Below, one piece after another: positions 32,166 through 40,308 of a stretch of 64,000 nt of DNA. The position numbers were made by a program, and so were the translations under genes. The DNA is from Amorphoplanes digitatis (GTDB lineage Bacteria > Actinomycetota > Actinomycetes > Mycobacteriales > Micromonosporaceae), in the NCBI RefSeq assembly GCF_014205335.1, contig NZ_JACHNH010000001.1, positions 1,302,001 to 1,366,000 on the forward strand, written 5' to 3'. Position 1 is the first letter of the stretch. Every line of letters begins with the position of its first letter. The notes beneath the pieces were generated by a model. That model was not told the origin of the DNA. It worked only from the letters and a program-made list of their open reading frames with translations, and made no database searches.

Positions 32166-32507
32166 ATGACCATTGATCTGTTCGCGGGCATCCCGGTGCG
32201 TGACTACGCCGCCGCGGTCGCCTGGTACGAGCGGCTCCTCGGTGCCCCGCCGTCGTTCCTGCCCAACGACACCGAGGCGGTGTGGGAGCTCGCCGGCCAC
32301 CGGTACGTGTTCATCGAGGTGCGGCCCGCGCACGCCGGGCACGCCATGCACACGCTCTTCGTCGGCGACTTCGACGCCCGCCTCTCGGACATCGCCGGGC
32401 GGGGCCTCGAGCCGGTCCAGCGGGAGACCTACGACAACGGCGTACGCAAGGCGACGTTCCGCGACCCGGACGGTAACGAGATCGGATTCGGTGGCGGGCC
32501 GGTCTGA
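32166..32507 (+). CDS. Glyoxalase/VOC-superfamily protein
   Basis: A 113-residue vicinal-oxygen-chelate protein: IPVRDYAAAVAWYERLLG at the start, and the closing KATFRDPDGNEIGFG typical of the family. Such proteins are metal-dependent lyases or dioxygenases, or bind antibiotics; no substrate can be named. It follows the carboxylase terminator and stands 30 bases before the next gene. Confidence 0.75.
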   Translation: MTIDLFAGIPVRDYAAAVAWYERLLGAPPSFLPNDTEAVWELAGHRYVFIEVRPAHAGHAMHTLFVGDFDARLSDIAGRGLEPVQRETYDNGVRKATFRDPDGNEIGFGGGPV

Positions 32508-32537
32508 GCCACCGCGGGTGATCGGGATACTTGTCTG

Positions 32538-33026
32538 ATGTCGCACTACACCGCACTCCTGCGCCGCCTGGGCAACCAGCGGTGGTTCGCCGCCCTGGGC
32601 CGCCTGGTGACCCCGCTGGACCGCCGCCTGTACCGGCTGACCAACGGGCGCTGGTCGGTGATCGGCCGGCACCAGCTGCCGTCGCTGCTGCTGACCACGA
32701 CCGGCCGGAAGTCGGGCCTGCCCCGCACCCAGCCGCTGCTCTACGCGACCGACGGCGACGAATACATCGTGATCGGCTCGAACTGGGGCCAGGAGCACCA
32801 CCCCGCGTGGTCCGGGAACCTGCTCGCGCGGCCGGCCGCCCGGGTGACCCTCGCCGATCGCGAGTTCGGCGTGCACGCCGCCCTGGCCACCGGCGACGAT
32901 CGGGAGCGGCTCTGGGAGCTGCTGCGGCGGATCTGGCCGGGCTACGCCGCGTACGCCAGGCGTGCCGAGAGAAGGCAGATCCGGATCTTCCGGCTCACGC
33001 CCGACGAGCGAGCGTCAGGCGGGTGA
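32538..33026 (+). CDS. Deazaflavin (F420)-dependent nitroreductase-family protein
   Basis: A 162-residue protein of the Ddn/DUF385 family: LLLTTTGRKSGLPRTQPLLY and NWGQEHHPAWSGNLLARP are its hallmark segments for F420 binding. It would use reduced F420 to reduce a quinone- or nitro-type substrate. It probably shares a transcript with the VOC gene. It converges on the SDR gene with only 3 bases between stops. Confidence 0.82.
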   Translation: MSHYTALLRRLGNQRWFAALGRLVTPLDRRLYRLTNGRWSVIGRHQLPSLLLTTTGRKSGLPRTQPLLYATDGDEYIVIGSNWGQEHHPAWSGNLLARPAARVTLADREFGVHAALATGDDRERLWELLRRIWPGYAAYARRAERRQIRIFRLTPDERASGG

Positions 33027-33029
33027 GCG

Positions 33030-33833
33030 TCAGCGGGTGAGGTCGTGCCGGCGGTGTACGGCCTTCTCGGTCAGGGCCGCCGGCAGCACCCGGCGCAGGG
33101 CGAAGGCGAACGGCGCGTTGCTGCCCACGGCGTACCGGGGCCGGGGGCGGGCCGCCTCGATCGCCTTGACGATCACCCCGGCGACGCGTTCGGCGGCGAC
33201 GCCGGCGCGTTCGTTGCGGTCGAGGGCGGCCAGCATCGTCTCGAAGTCGCGCCGATGCGGGGAGTCCGGAGCTATGTACCGGGTGCGCCGCTCGCTGATG
33301 CCGGTGTTGATCGAGCCGGGCTCGACCGTGGTCAGCCAGATCCCGAACGGCGAGAGCTCGTGGCGCGCGCCGTTGCTGAAGCCCTTCAGGGCCGCCTTCG
33401 TCGCGACGTAGGAGGAGCGGTAGGAGAGCGGGAACGACGCGAGCATCGAGCCCACCATGACCACCCGCCCGTAGCCGCGTTCCCGCATGCCGGGCAGGGC
33501 GAGCTGGCTCAGCCGGACCGGCCCGAGGACGTTTACCTGGAACAGCCGGCGCAGGGCGTCGGCGGGCAGCTCCTCGAACGGGCCGGACTGGCTCTCGCCC
33601 GCGTTGTTGACCAGGATGTCGACGCCCGCGAGGCGGTCGGCCAGCGCCTCGATGGACTCCTCGGAGGAGAGGTCGAGCGCGAGGTACTCCACGCCGTCCG
33701 CCCGGCGCTCGGCGGGCAGGGACCGCGGGTCGCGGCTGGTGCCCAGGACGCGGTAGCCGCGCGCGGCGAGCGCGACGGCCGTCGCCAGGCCGATGCCGGA
33801 CGAGGCCCCGGTGACAAGCGCGGTGCGATTCAT
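33030..33833 (-). CDS. Short-chain dehydrogenase/reductase
   Basis: A 267-residue classical SDR. TGASSGIG at residues 8-15 is the cofactor loop, NNAG follows, and the catalytic Ser, Tyr and Lys are in MVGSMLASF and YRSSYVATKAALKG. The ATG at 33833 is the start of the conserved fold; the frame is open to 33875. Substrate unknown. Confidence 0.85.
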   Translation of the reverse strand: MNRTALVTGASSGIGLATAVALAARGYRVLGTSRDPRSLPAERRADGVEYLALDLSSEESIEALADRLAGVDILVNNAGESQSGPFEELPADALRRLFQVNVLGPVRLSQLALPGMRERGYGRVVMVGSMLASFPLSYRSSYVATKAALKGFSNGARHELSPFGIWLTTVEPGSINTGISERRTRYIAPDSPHRRDFETMLAALDRNERAGVAAERVAGVIVKAIEAARPRPRYAVGSNAPFAFALRRVLPAALTEKAVHRRHDLTR

Positions 33834-33936
33834 CGGTGCACCATACCGGTGCGGCCAGGTGGCGGTTACCCGCACTTTAGGGTGTACGTCCCATATTCAG
33901 GGACTCTGTTGACTTATTAAACTTAACGTCGTATTC

Positions 33937-35166
33937 ATGCTCTTTGCTCCGATTATCCGCCGCGCCCTGCCGCGCCGGCGCCACCTGGCACTGTTACTCG
34001 CCGCCGCGCTCGCCGTGCTGGGCGCGCCCGTCGCGGCGGTCGCGGACGCCAAGGCCATTCAGATGGTGTCCGCCGCGCCCGTCCCCTCGGTCGGCTTCGA
34101 CGGCCTGGTGTACACCAGCACCTACGTCGGCAACACGATGTACGTGGGCGGCAGTTTCCGCAACGCGCTCGTGAACGGCAAGCCGGTGCTGCGCAAGCGG
34201 CTCGCCGCGCTGGACGCCCGCACGGGCAAGCTGCTGCCCTGGGCGCCGGCCATCGACGGCACCGTGTTCGCGATGACCGCCGCGGGAACGCAGCTCTACG
34301 TCACCGGCAAGTTCAAGAACGTCGGCGGACAGGCCCGCGCGGGCCTGGCCGGCATCGACCTGAAGACCGGCGCCGTCGGCCCGCTCAAGCACACCGTGGA
34401 CGGTGAGGGCACCGCCCTTGCCGCCGGCGGCGGGCGGCTGTACCTGGGCGGCAAGATCACCAAGGTCGACGGCAGGGCGGTGAAGAACCTCGCGGCGTTC
34501 AAGCTGACCGGCGGCGCGGTCGACACCGCGTTCCCCGGCACCGCCGATGAGCAGGTCAGGGCCCTGACCGTGGCCGGCTCCCGGCTGTACGTCGGCGGCA
34601 AGTTCAAGAAGCTCAACGGCGCCGGCACGCCCCGGTTCGGCGCGCTGAAGACCTCCGACGGGACGGTGGACGCCACGTTCCGCCCGGCCACCCCGTACGA
34701 GGTCTTCGCGATCACCCTCGTGCCCGGCACGGTGTACGCGGGGCTCGGCGGCGTCGGCGGCCGGGTGGCCGCGTACAAGCCCGACGGCGGGTTCATCTGG
34801 AGCACTGTCACGGACGGCGACATCCAGGCGATTACCAACCTGGGCGGCGCCGTCTACGCCGGCGGGCACTTCACGGAGGTCTGCCCGACGCCGTCGGCGT
34901 CCGCGACCACCTGGTGCCCGGGCAAGAAGCTGCGCAGCCAGCCGAAGGTGGTCGCGCTGGACGGGGCCACCGGCAAGCTGCTCGACTGGAACCCGCGCAG
35001 CAACGGCAAGTGGGGCGTGCTCACGATGGACGCCAACCCGGCGCTCAGCAAGATCGCGCTGGGTGGCGAGTTCACCGCCTTCGGCGGCGTCAACCATCCG
35101 CACTTCGCCCAGTTCAGCGCCTGCGCGTACGGGTGCGGCGGCCGCAGCGCGGCCCACGCCCGATAG
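33937..35166 (+). CDS. Secreted beta-propeller protein (delta-60/DUF5122-like repeats)
   Basis: A 409-residue protein with a signal peptide (about 1-36, with RRALPRRRH before the hydrophobic core). The remainder is a string of propeller blades marked by YVGGSF, YVTGKFKNVGG, YLGGKITKVDG, YVGGKFKKLNG, YAGGHFTEV and LGGEFTAFGG. Two Cys pairs lie near the end (CPTPS, WCPG, CAYGCGG). The ATG has no ribosome site and sits directly behind AT-rich DNA with TTGACT and TAAACT-like boxes, so the transcript may be leaderless. Likely an extracellular binding protein. Confidence 0.78.
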   Translation: MLFAPIIRRALPRRRHLALLLAAALAVLGAPVAAVADAKAIQMVSAAPVPSVGFDGLVYTSTYVGNTMYVGGSFRNALVNGKPVLRKRLAALDARTGKLLPWAPAIDGTVFAMTAAGTQLYVTGKFKNVGGQARAGLAGIDLKTGAVGPLKHTVDGEGTALAAGGGRLYLGGKITKVDGRAVKNLAAFKLTGGAVDTAFPGTADEQVRALTVAGSRLYVGGKFKKLNGAGTPRFGALKTSDGTVDATFRPATPYEVFAITLVPGTVYAGLGGVGGRVAAYKPDGGFIWSTVTDGDIQAITNLGGAVYAGGHFTEVCPTPSASATTWCPGKKLRSQPKVVALDGATGKLLDWNPRSNGKWGVLTMDANPALSKIALGGEFTAFGGVNHPHFAQFSACAYGCGGRSAAHAR

Positions 35167-35223
35167 CGCTCGTCCGTCGATCATCGGGGCGGCGCCGGCA
35201 CTCCGGCGCCGCCCCCAGCACTC

Positions 35224-36480
35224 TCACTGCACCAGGGCGATGTCCGGGTTGGGGCGCAGGGCCACCTTGACGGCGTTCGCCCGCGGCCCGGCCGACGCGG
35301 TCCGCAGCGCGGTGCGCCAGTCGTCGAGGCCGAACGTGTGCGTCAGCACGTCGTCGACGGCGTAGGACGGATCGGCGAGCCACTCCACCACCTGCGACAT
35401 GGTGGTCCGCCCGTCCAGCCGGGGCTCGGGGCCGGAGTTGACGGTGCCCTGGACGGTGAGCTGGCGGTTCCAGACCAGCGACCAGTCGACCCGTTGCCGG
35501 CCGGCGCCGCCGACCAGCACGAGCATGCCCGTCGGCCGGAGCAGGTGCAGCCCGAGGTCGAGCGAGGCGGGCAGCGCGACACAGTCGAAGACGACGTCGA
35601 CGCCCTGCTCGAGAAGGGGCGTCCTGGTCAGCCGCGGCCTGATCACTCGGCCGCCGTGCAGCAGGGCGAGCGACTCCACGACCCGCGGCCCGGGTTCCAG
35701 TGCCCGGTCGGCGCCCGCCCGCACGGCCCGGTCCCGGCTGAAGGCGCCCGGGCCGACGGCGGTGATGTCGAGGTCGGGGTGGAGCCGGCGCAGCGCGGCG
35801 ATCAGGAGCAGGCCGATGGTTCCGGGCCCGGTCACCACCGCCCGGTCGCCGCGCCGTCGCCAGTGCAGCGCCGCGTGCAGGGCGATGGAGGCGGGTTCGG
35901 AGAGGACCGCGCGGTGGGACGGCAGCGCGCCCAGCCGGTGCAGCTGCGACTGGTGCGCGACGACGTACTGGCCCCAGCCGCCGCCCAGCGCCGCGTCGAA
36001 TCCCAGCGTGGACGACCGGCACCGGGACGACCCGGGCAGGTCGAAGCGCTCGCAGACGTACGGAAAGCCCTCGCGGCAGGAGCGGCAGGGCGCGAAGCCG
36101 CGGTGAGCGCACGAGAGCACCGGATCGATCGCCACCCGGTCACCCGGCGAGACCGAGGTCGTCCCCGGCCCGGTCCGGTCCACGACGGCGACGATCTCGT
36201 GGCCGAAGATCTGCCGGCGCGCGGCGTAGAAGGCGCTCAGGACGCGCGACGACTTGGCCTGCGCGACGGCGGTGTCGCTGCCGCAGATCCCGGACAGCTC
36301 GGGACGCAGCAGCACCCAGCCGGGCGCCTCGGGCAGGACCGGCGTCGCCAGGTCGTCGCGCAGCGAGATCATGCCCGACAGCCCCCACCCGGTGCCCCTG
36401 CCGATGCCGCGGGGCAGGTGCTGGGCCGCCGCGGTGAGCAGGTAGCGCGGAACGGACAGGTCGGTGAGTACCGCTCGCAT
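35224..36480 (-). CDS. Zinc-dependent medium-chain dehydrogenase
   Basis: About 418 residues of the alcohol/glucose/threonine dehydrogenase superfamily. Catalytic-zinc ligands Cys66 (ICGSD) and His94-Glu95 (FGHE) are present, as are four structural-zinc Cys (124, 132, 135, 143). The cofactor loop is VVTGPGTIGLLLI. The protein is longer than usual, with an N-terminal stretch of about 45 residues before the core. The ATG at 36480 has GAGG 8 bases ahead; the ATG at 36486 is too close. Substrate unknown. Confidence 0.8.
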   Translation of the reverse strand: MRAVLTDLSVPRYLLTAAAQHLPRGIGRGTGWGLSGMISLRDDLATPVLPEAPGWVLLRPELSGICGSDTAVAQAKSSRVLSAFYAARRQIFGHEIVAVVDRTGPGTTSVSPGDRVAIDPVLSCAHRGFAPCRSCREGFPYVCERFDLPGSSRCRSSTLGFDAALGGGWGQYVVAHQSQLHRLGALPSHRAVLSEPASIALHAALHWRRRGDRAVVTGPGTIGLLLIAALRRLHPDLDITAVGPGAFSRDRAVRAGADRALEPGPRVVESLALLHGGRVIRPRLTRTPLLEQGVDVVFDCVALPASLDLGLHLLRPTGMLVLVGGAGRQRVDWSLVWNRQLTVQGTVNSGPEPRLDGRTTMSQVVEWLADPSYAVDDVLTHTFGLDDWRTALRTASAGPRANAVKVALRPNPDIALVQ

Positions 36481-36533
36481 CGTCATCGCCTCACAGCGTT
36501 CCCGGTGAGGCGGTCCGGCGCCAGCCCCGTTGT

Positions 36534-37661
36534 TCAGCAGTCCGGAACGTTCGGCAGCCGGTTGTCCGGGGAACTGATGTAGATGTTTGTCATGTAGCCG
36601 CCGAACTGTGGCAGGTAGGCCCACCACGGGTTGCGGTACGGGCTGACCACGACCTCCTCGCCCAGCTTCTGGCAGGACACCAGGACCTCGGTGCCGGCCG
36701 GGACGACGCCGAGCGGCGCGGCGCCGGAGTTCGGCGCGGAGCGCACCCGCACGCCCGAGCCCCACGTGCCGAACGCCGTGCCCGGTAGCCGCGTGCCGCC
36801 CGGCACGGCGAGCGATCGGGCGATGCCGGTCAGGGCGTTGTACGCCTTGGCGTACGGCGTGCCGTCCGGGTGCAGGGTCAGCACGACCACGATGGCGCGG
36901 TCGTCCGATCCGACGGTGCCCGTGGTGTGCAGCGCCTCCCGTACCAGGTCGACGCCGGCCGCGGTGACCCGCGTCGCCGACCCACCGGTGCAGGTCATGG
37001 GCGCGTCACCGAAGCCGGACCAGCCCTGCTTGACCGCCCTGGGCCGGGCGAACACGCTGGGAATGCCGAAGTTCTGGTCGTAGGAGTCGGCCGCGCACCG
37101 GGTGCTCTGCCGCAGGTCGTCCATGATGAACTGCCGCACCGCCGGCGGCGCCGAATCCAGCAGGTACCGGTAGACGCGCACCACGTCGCCCGCGGTGATG
37201 GCGGTGTATCCCCAGTACCCGCGCTGCGCGGCCGGCGGCGGCGCCGTGTTACGCAGCCCGAGGCGCGGCACCATTCTGTTGATCACCTGCTCGTAGCCGT
37301 TCCCGGCCCAGAAATACGAGGCGGCGGCGTCGTCGCTGCCGCGCAGCATCGCGTCGAGGCGGGTGCGGTCGGCGCTCGGAACGGCGTAGTCCGGCCCGCG
37401 CAGCCAGAGGAAGTCCAGCGCGATGAGCAGCTTGACGACGGACGCGGACCGGAACTGCATGTCGATGTTGAGCTGCTCGGTGAAGGCACCCGTCTGCCGG
37501 TCGAAGACGGCGACGCCGGCCGTGACCCCGGCGGGCACCGTTACCGAGGCGGGAGCGGCGGCGGTCTGCGCGCCGCGGGCCGGGCCGGCGGCGGTCGAGG
37601 TGGCCAGAGTGCACGCGACGACGACCAGGCACGAGAGCTGTCTTCCGATAGAAGAACGCAT
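36534..37661 (-). CDS. Secreted serine hydrolase of the beta-lactamase/PBP fold with SH3-like C-terminus
   Basis: A 375-residue secreted protein with a signal peptide (about 1-31). The SxxK motif is S74-V-V-K77. The second motif position reads GSDDAAAS (S-D-D in place of S-x-N) and the third reads KQGW in place of KTG, so activity may differ from true beta-lactamases. An SH3-like segment (VRVRSAPNSGAAPLG to TNIYIS) closes the protein and may bind peptidoglycan. AAGGAG precedes the ATG. It is divergent from the receptor kinase gene, and both could act at the cell wall. Confidence 0.72.
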   Translation of the reverse strand: MRSSIGRQLSCLVVVACTLATSTAAGPARGAQTAAAPASVTVPAGVTAGVAVFDRQTGAFTEQLNIDMQFRSASVVKLLIALDFLWLRGPDYAVPSADRTRLDAMLRGSDDAAASYFWAGNGYEQVINRMVPRLGLRNTAPPPAAQRGYWGYTAITAGDVVRVYRYLLDSAPPAVRQFIMDDLRQSTRCAADSYDQNFGIPSVFARPRAVKQGWSGFGDAPMTCTGGSATRVTAAGVDLVREALHTTGTVGSDDRAIVVVLTLHPDGTPYAKAYNALTGIARSLAVPGGTRLPGTAFGTWGSGVRVRSAPNSGAAPLGVVPAGTEVLVSCQKLGEEVVVSPYRNPWWAYLPQFGGYMTNIYISSPDNRLPNVPDC

Positions 37662-37827
37662 CCTGCTCCTTCGAAGAGGTCAATCGCGGACCAGCATCGC
37701 GGAGGCGACCTGTCCGGGAAACCTGCAAGGTTCCAGGGAGCCCATCGATGCCACCGAATTTCGACGTAGCGCGATGTAGTGATGGCTGTGAATAATGTCT
37801 TGCGTTACCGGACTCACGGGGGAAGCC

Positions 37828-39408
37828 ATGGAGCAGGATGCCTGCACCGTGCGTGTACCGACGGGATACCGCGTCGGCGGTTGGTGTGTGGAGCAGCCGT
37901 TGGCCAGCGGTAGCTGGAGCAGCGTCTACTCCGCCGCGCGGGTGGACGCCGAGCCGGGCGCGGAGCGGCAGGAGGCCGCGCTCAAGTTCATCGCGACCGG
38001 CACGCTGACCTCGCGCCAGCTCAGCCATCTCGCGGACATGACCAGTCGCGAGGTCGCCGTCTCCCGCCACGTCGACCACCCCGGCCTGATCCGGGTGCTG
38101 GACGTGATGGTCATCGACGACCCGGCCAACCCGGCGCTCGACGGCGGGACGGTCCTGGCGCTGGAGCTGGCGGCCGGTTCCGCGGCCACGGCGCTGGAGG
38201 AGGCGAAGGGCGCCGGGCTGGCGGACGCGCCGCGGATCATCGCCGAGGTGTGCGCCGCCCTGGCGCACCTGCACCGGGCGGGCTGGGTGCACGGCGACCT
38301 GAAGCCGGGCAACATCCTGCTCATGCCGGACGGCTCCGTGCGGCTTGCCGACTTCGGGCTGGCGGCGCACGTCGACGGCACGCACGCATACCTGCCGCCC
38401 GGCGGCACCTCCGACTACATGCCGCCGGAGCGGTGGGCCGAACCGGTGCGGCGCCGCGGCACGCCCGTGCGCCAGACCGCCGACCTGTGGGCGCTCGGCG
38501 TCGCGGCGTGCCAGCTGCTCACCGGCCGGCTGCCCTTCCCGGGAGTCACCTCGCGGGCGCGCGCCGCCGCGGCCGCCGCGTACGCGTCCGGCCAGGCGGT
38601 GCTCAACCTGCCGGACGCGCTCACCGAGCCGTGGCGGCGGTTCATCGCCGACTGCCTGGCACCCGATCACGCCACCCGCAAGCGGCACGACGCCGCGCGG
38701 ATGCACCGGCGGGCCCTGGACATCATCGCGGCCGAGCGCGGCGAGTCGCCGGCCCCGCTCCGGCGCCTTTTCGCCTCGAGGCGCGGCATCACCGTCGCCG
38801 CGGGACTCCTCGGTGTGGCCGGCGTCGCCCTGCTGACGATGTGGCAGCTTCCGCTGGGAGAACGGCCGGCCGGCGCCGCGCCCTCGGGCCCGCCGACCGG
38901 ATACGACCGCTACTTCCGCACCGACGGTGGCATTCCGCCGGCCTACTACGACCTCATCGTCCAGGCGGGGACGTTGTGCCCGGAGAACCGGGCGGTGTCG
39001 CCGTGGCTGGTGGCGGCCATCCTCAAGGCCGAGAGCGACTTCGACCCCGACCTGTCCGATCCGGCGGCGGACGAGTACGGCATCGCGCGCTGGACACCGA
39101 GCGTGCTCAAGTTCTACATGCCGGCCGGTCAGCGGGACAAGGTGCCCACCCCGCCGTTCCCGCCCGAGGTGTCCATTCCGGCGGTCGGCAGGTACCTGTG
39201 CTCGATGACCTCCGCGCTGGAGGAGGTGCCGGGCAGCCCGGAGGAGAACCTGGCCGCCGCGTACCGGACGTCGACGGACGTGGTCCGCCTGGCCGGCGGG
39301 GTGCCGAAGGACCGGCCCAAGCTGACGGCCTACATCGAGCGGCTGCGCACGTTCCTGACCCTCTACCGCCCCGCCGCCGCCGGCACGCCGTTCCCCTCGT
39401 CCTCGTAG
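37828..39408 (+). CDS. Receptor Ser/Thr protein kinase with extracellular lytic-transglycosylase-like domain
   Basis: A 526-residue protein. The kinase domain (about 14-305) has the Gly loop LASGSWSSVY, Lys53, catalytic Asp157 in VHGDLKPGN (HGD in place of HRD), Asp175 in ADFG and the MPPERW motif. A single transmembrane helix follows (about 318-337). The outer part (about 355-510) resembles a transglycosylase SLT fold: AAILKAESDFDPDLSDPAADEYGIARW carries the family Glu. Usual actinobacterial receptor kinases have PASTA domains here, so this one may sense or bind peptidoglycan in another way. ATG start with GGGGGAA ahead; an upstream GTG/ATG region to 37795 is less likely. Confidence 0.82.
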   Translation: MEQDACTVRVPTGYRVGGWCVEQPLASGSWSSVYSAARVDAEPGAERQEAALKFIATGTLTSRQLSHLADMTSREVAVSRHVDHPGLIRVLDVMVIDDPANPALDGGTVLALELAAGSAATALEEAKGAGLADAPRIIAEVCAALAHLHRAGWVHGDLKPGNILLMPDGSVRLADFGLAAHVDGTHAYLPPGGTSDYMPPERWAEPVRRRGTPVRQTADLWALGVAACQLLTGRLPFPGVTSRARAAAAAAYASGQAVLNLPDALTEPWRRFIADCLAPDHATRKRHDAARMHRRALDIIAAERGESPAPLRRLFASRRGITVAAGLLGVAGVALLTMWQLPLGERPAGAAPSGPPTGYDRYFRTDGGIPPAYYDLIVQAGTLCPENRAVSPWLVAAILKAESDFDPDLSDPAADEYGIARWTPSVLKFYMPAGQRDKVPTPPFPPEVSIPAVGRYLCSMTSALEEVPGSPEENLAAAYRTSTDVVRLAGGVPKDRPKLTAYIERLRTFLTLYRPAAAGTPFPSSS

Positions 39409-39411
39409 CCG

Positions 39412-40143
39412 TCAGGCCGTGAGCAGCGCGAGGTGCTCCTCGCGTACGAGATCGAACTGGAGCGCCAGCGAGACCAGTGCGCTGCGCTGCCAGTCGCACT
39501 TGGTGTTCTCCGCGTCGTCCGGCGTCTTCACCCGCAGCTTCTCGCGGGCGAGGTAGCCGATGTGGAAGTTGATCGCGGCCCGGGTGAGGCCGGCCGCGCC
39601 CGGCAGGCCGGCGAGCCGGACCAGGATCTCCGGCGCGGTGGGTATGACCGGGCTGGAGGCGTTCCGCAGCCGCGGCTCGCAGAGCGCGAGCAGGATGAGG
39701 AAGTACTTCGCGGTCTCGTCCAGCGGGAACGAGGTGCGCGTGGCGTCGGCCGAGCCGTCGGGGGTGAGCGAGATGTCGGCGTAGGCGTGCTGGGGCGCGA
39801 AGACGTAGAACGCGGCGGGCCGGTCGGAGCCGGGCACCACGACCCGGGAGAACTCGAACGGGACCGGCATCTCCAGGCGGCGCGGTGCCACCTTGATGAA
39901 CTCGCCGCCGCCCTCCGGGTTCTCGATGACGTAGGTGCGGCGGGAGGAGAGGTTGCTCACCAGCCAGTGGTCCTCGACGGCGAGGACGCTGCCCGCCACC
40001 CGGGAGATCGCCGCGTCCGGCAGGACTATGTCCACGGGGGAGTGCGGGGAGCCGCGGCCGAACGTCGCCGCCTGGCCCGGCGCCAGTTCCCGGACGCTGG
40101 GCGGGTCGTCACAGCTCTGCACGATGACCCCGGCCATCCGCAC
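39412..40143 (-). CDS. FHA-domain protein with C-terminal winged-helix-like region
   Basis: A 243-residue protein. The first 100 residues match an FHA phosphothreonine-binding domain (ATFGRGSPHSPVDIVLPDAAISRVAG, WLVSNLSSRRTYV). The last 110 residues (TAKYFLILLALCEPRLR, TAPEILVRLAG, AINFHIGYLAREKL) look like a winged helix. GTG start with GGAGG 6 bases ahead. The gene faces the receptor kinase tail to tail with a 3-base gap, so its substrate or partner is plausibly that kinase. Confidence 0.75.
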   Translation of the reverse strand: MRMAGVIVQSCDDPPSVRELAPGQAATFGRGSPHSPVDIVLPDAAISRVAGSVLAVEDHWLVSNLSSRRTYVIENPEGGGEFIKVAPRRLEMPVPFEFSRVVVPGSDRPAAFYVFAPQHAYADISLTPDGSADATRTSFPLDETAKYFLILLALCEPRLRNASSPVIPTAPEILVRLAGLPGAAGLTRAAINFHIGYLAREKLRVKTPDDAENTKCDWQRSALVSLALQFDLVREEHLALLTA

Positions 40144-40308
40144 TTTCGCCTCCCCCTCGAGCCGCCACGGGCAGAGTACGCCGCTTCCGCACGCATATTC
40201 CGGCACCGCCGCACAGCGATCATCGTCACTGCCTGCGTTCGCGCCGGGGCGGTAAGATCATTGACGCAGGTGACGCGCCCGCCGGAGTTCGCGGTACAGA
40301 GACGGTTT

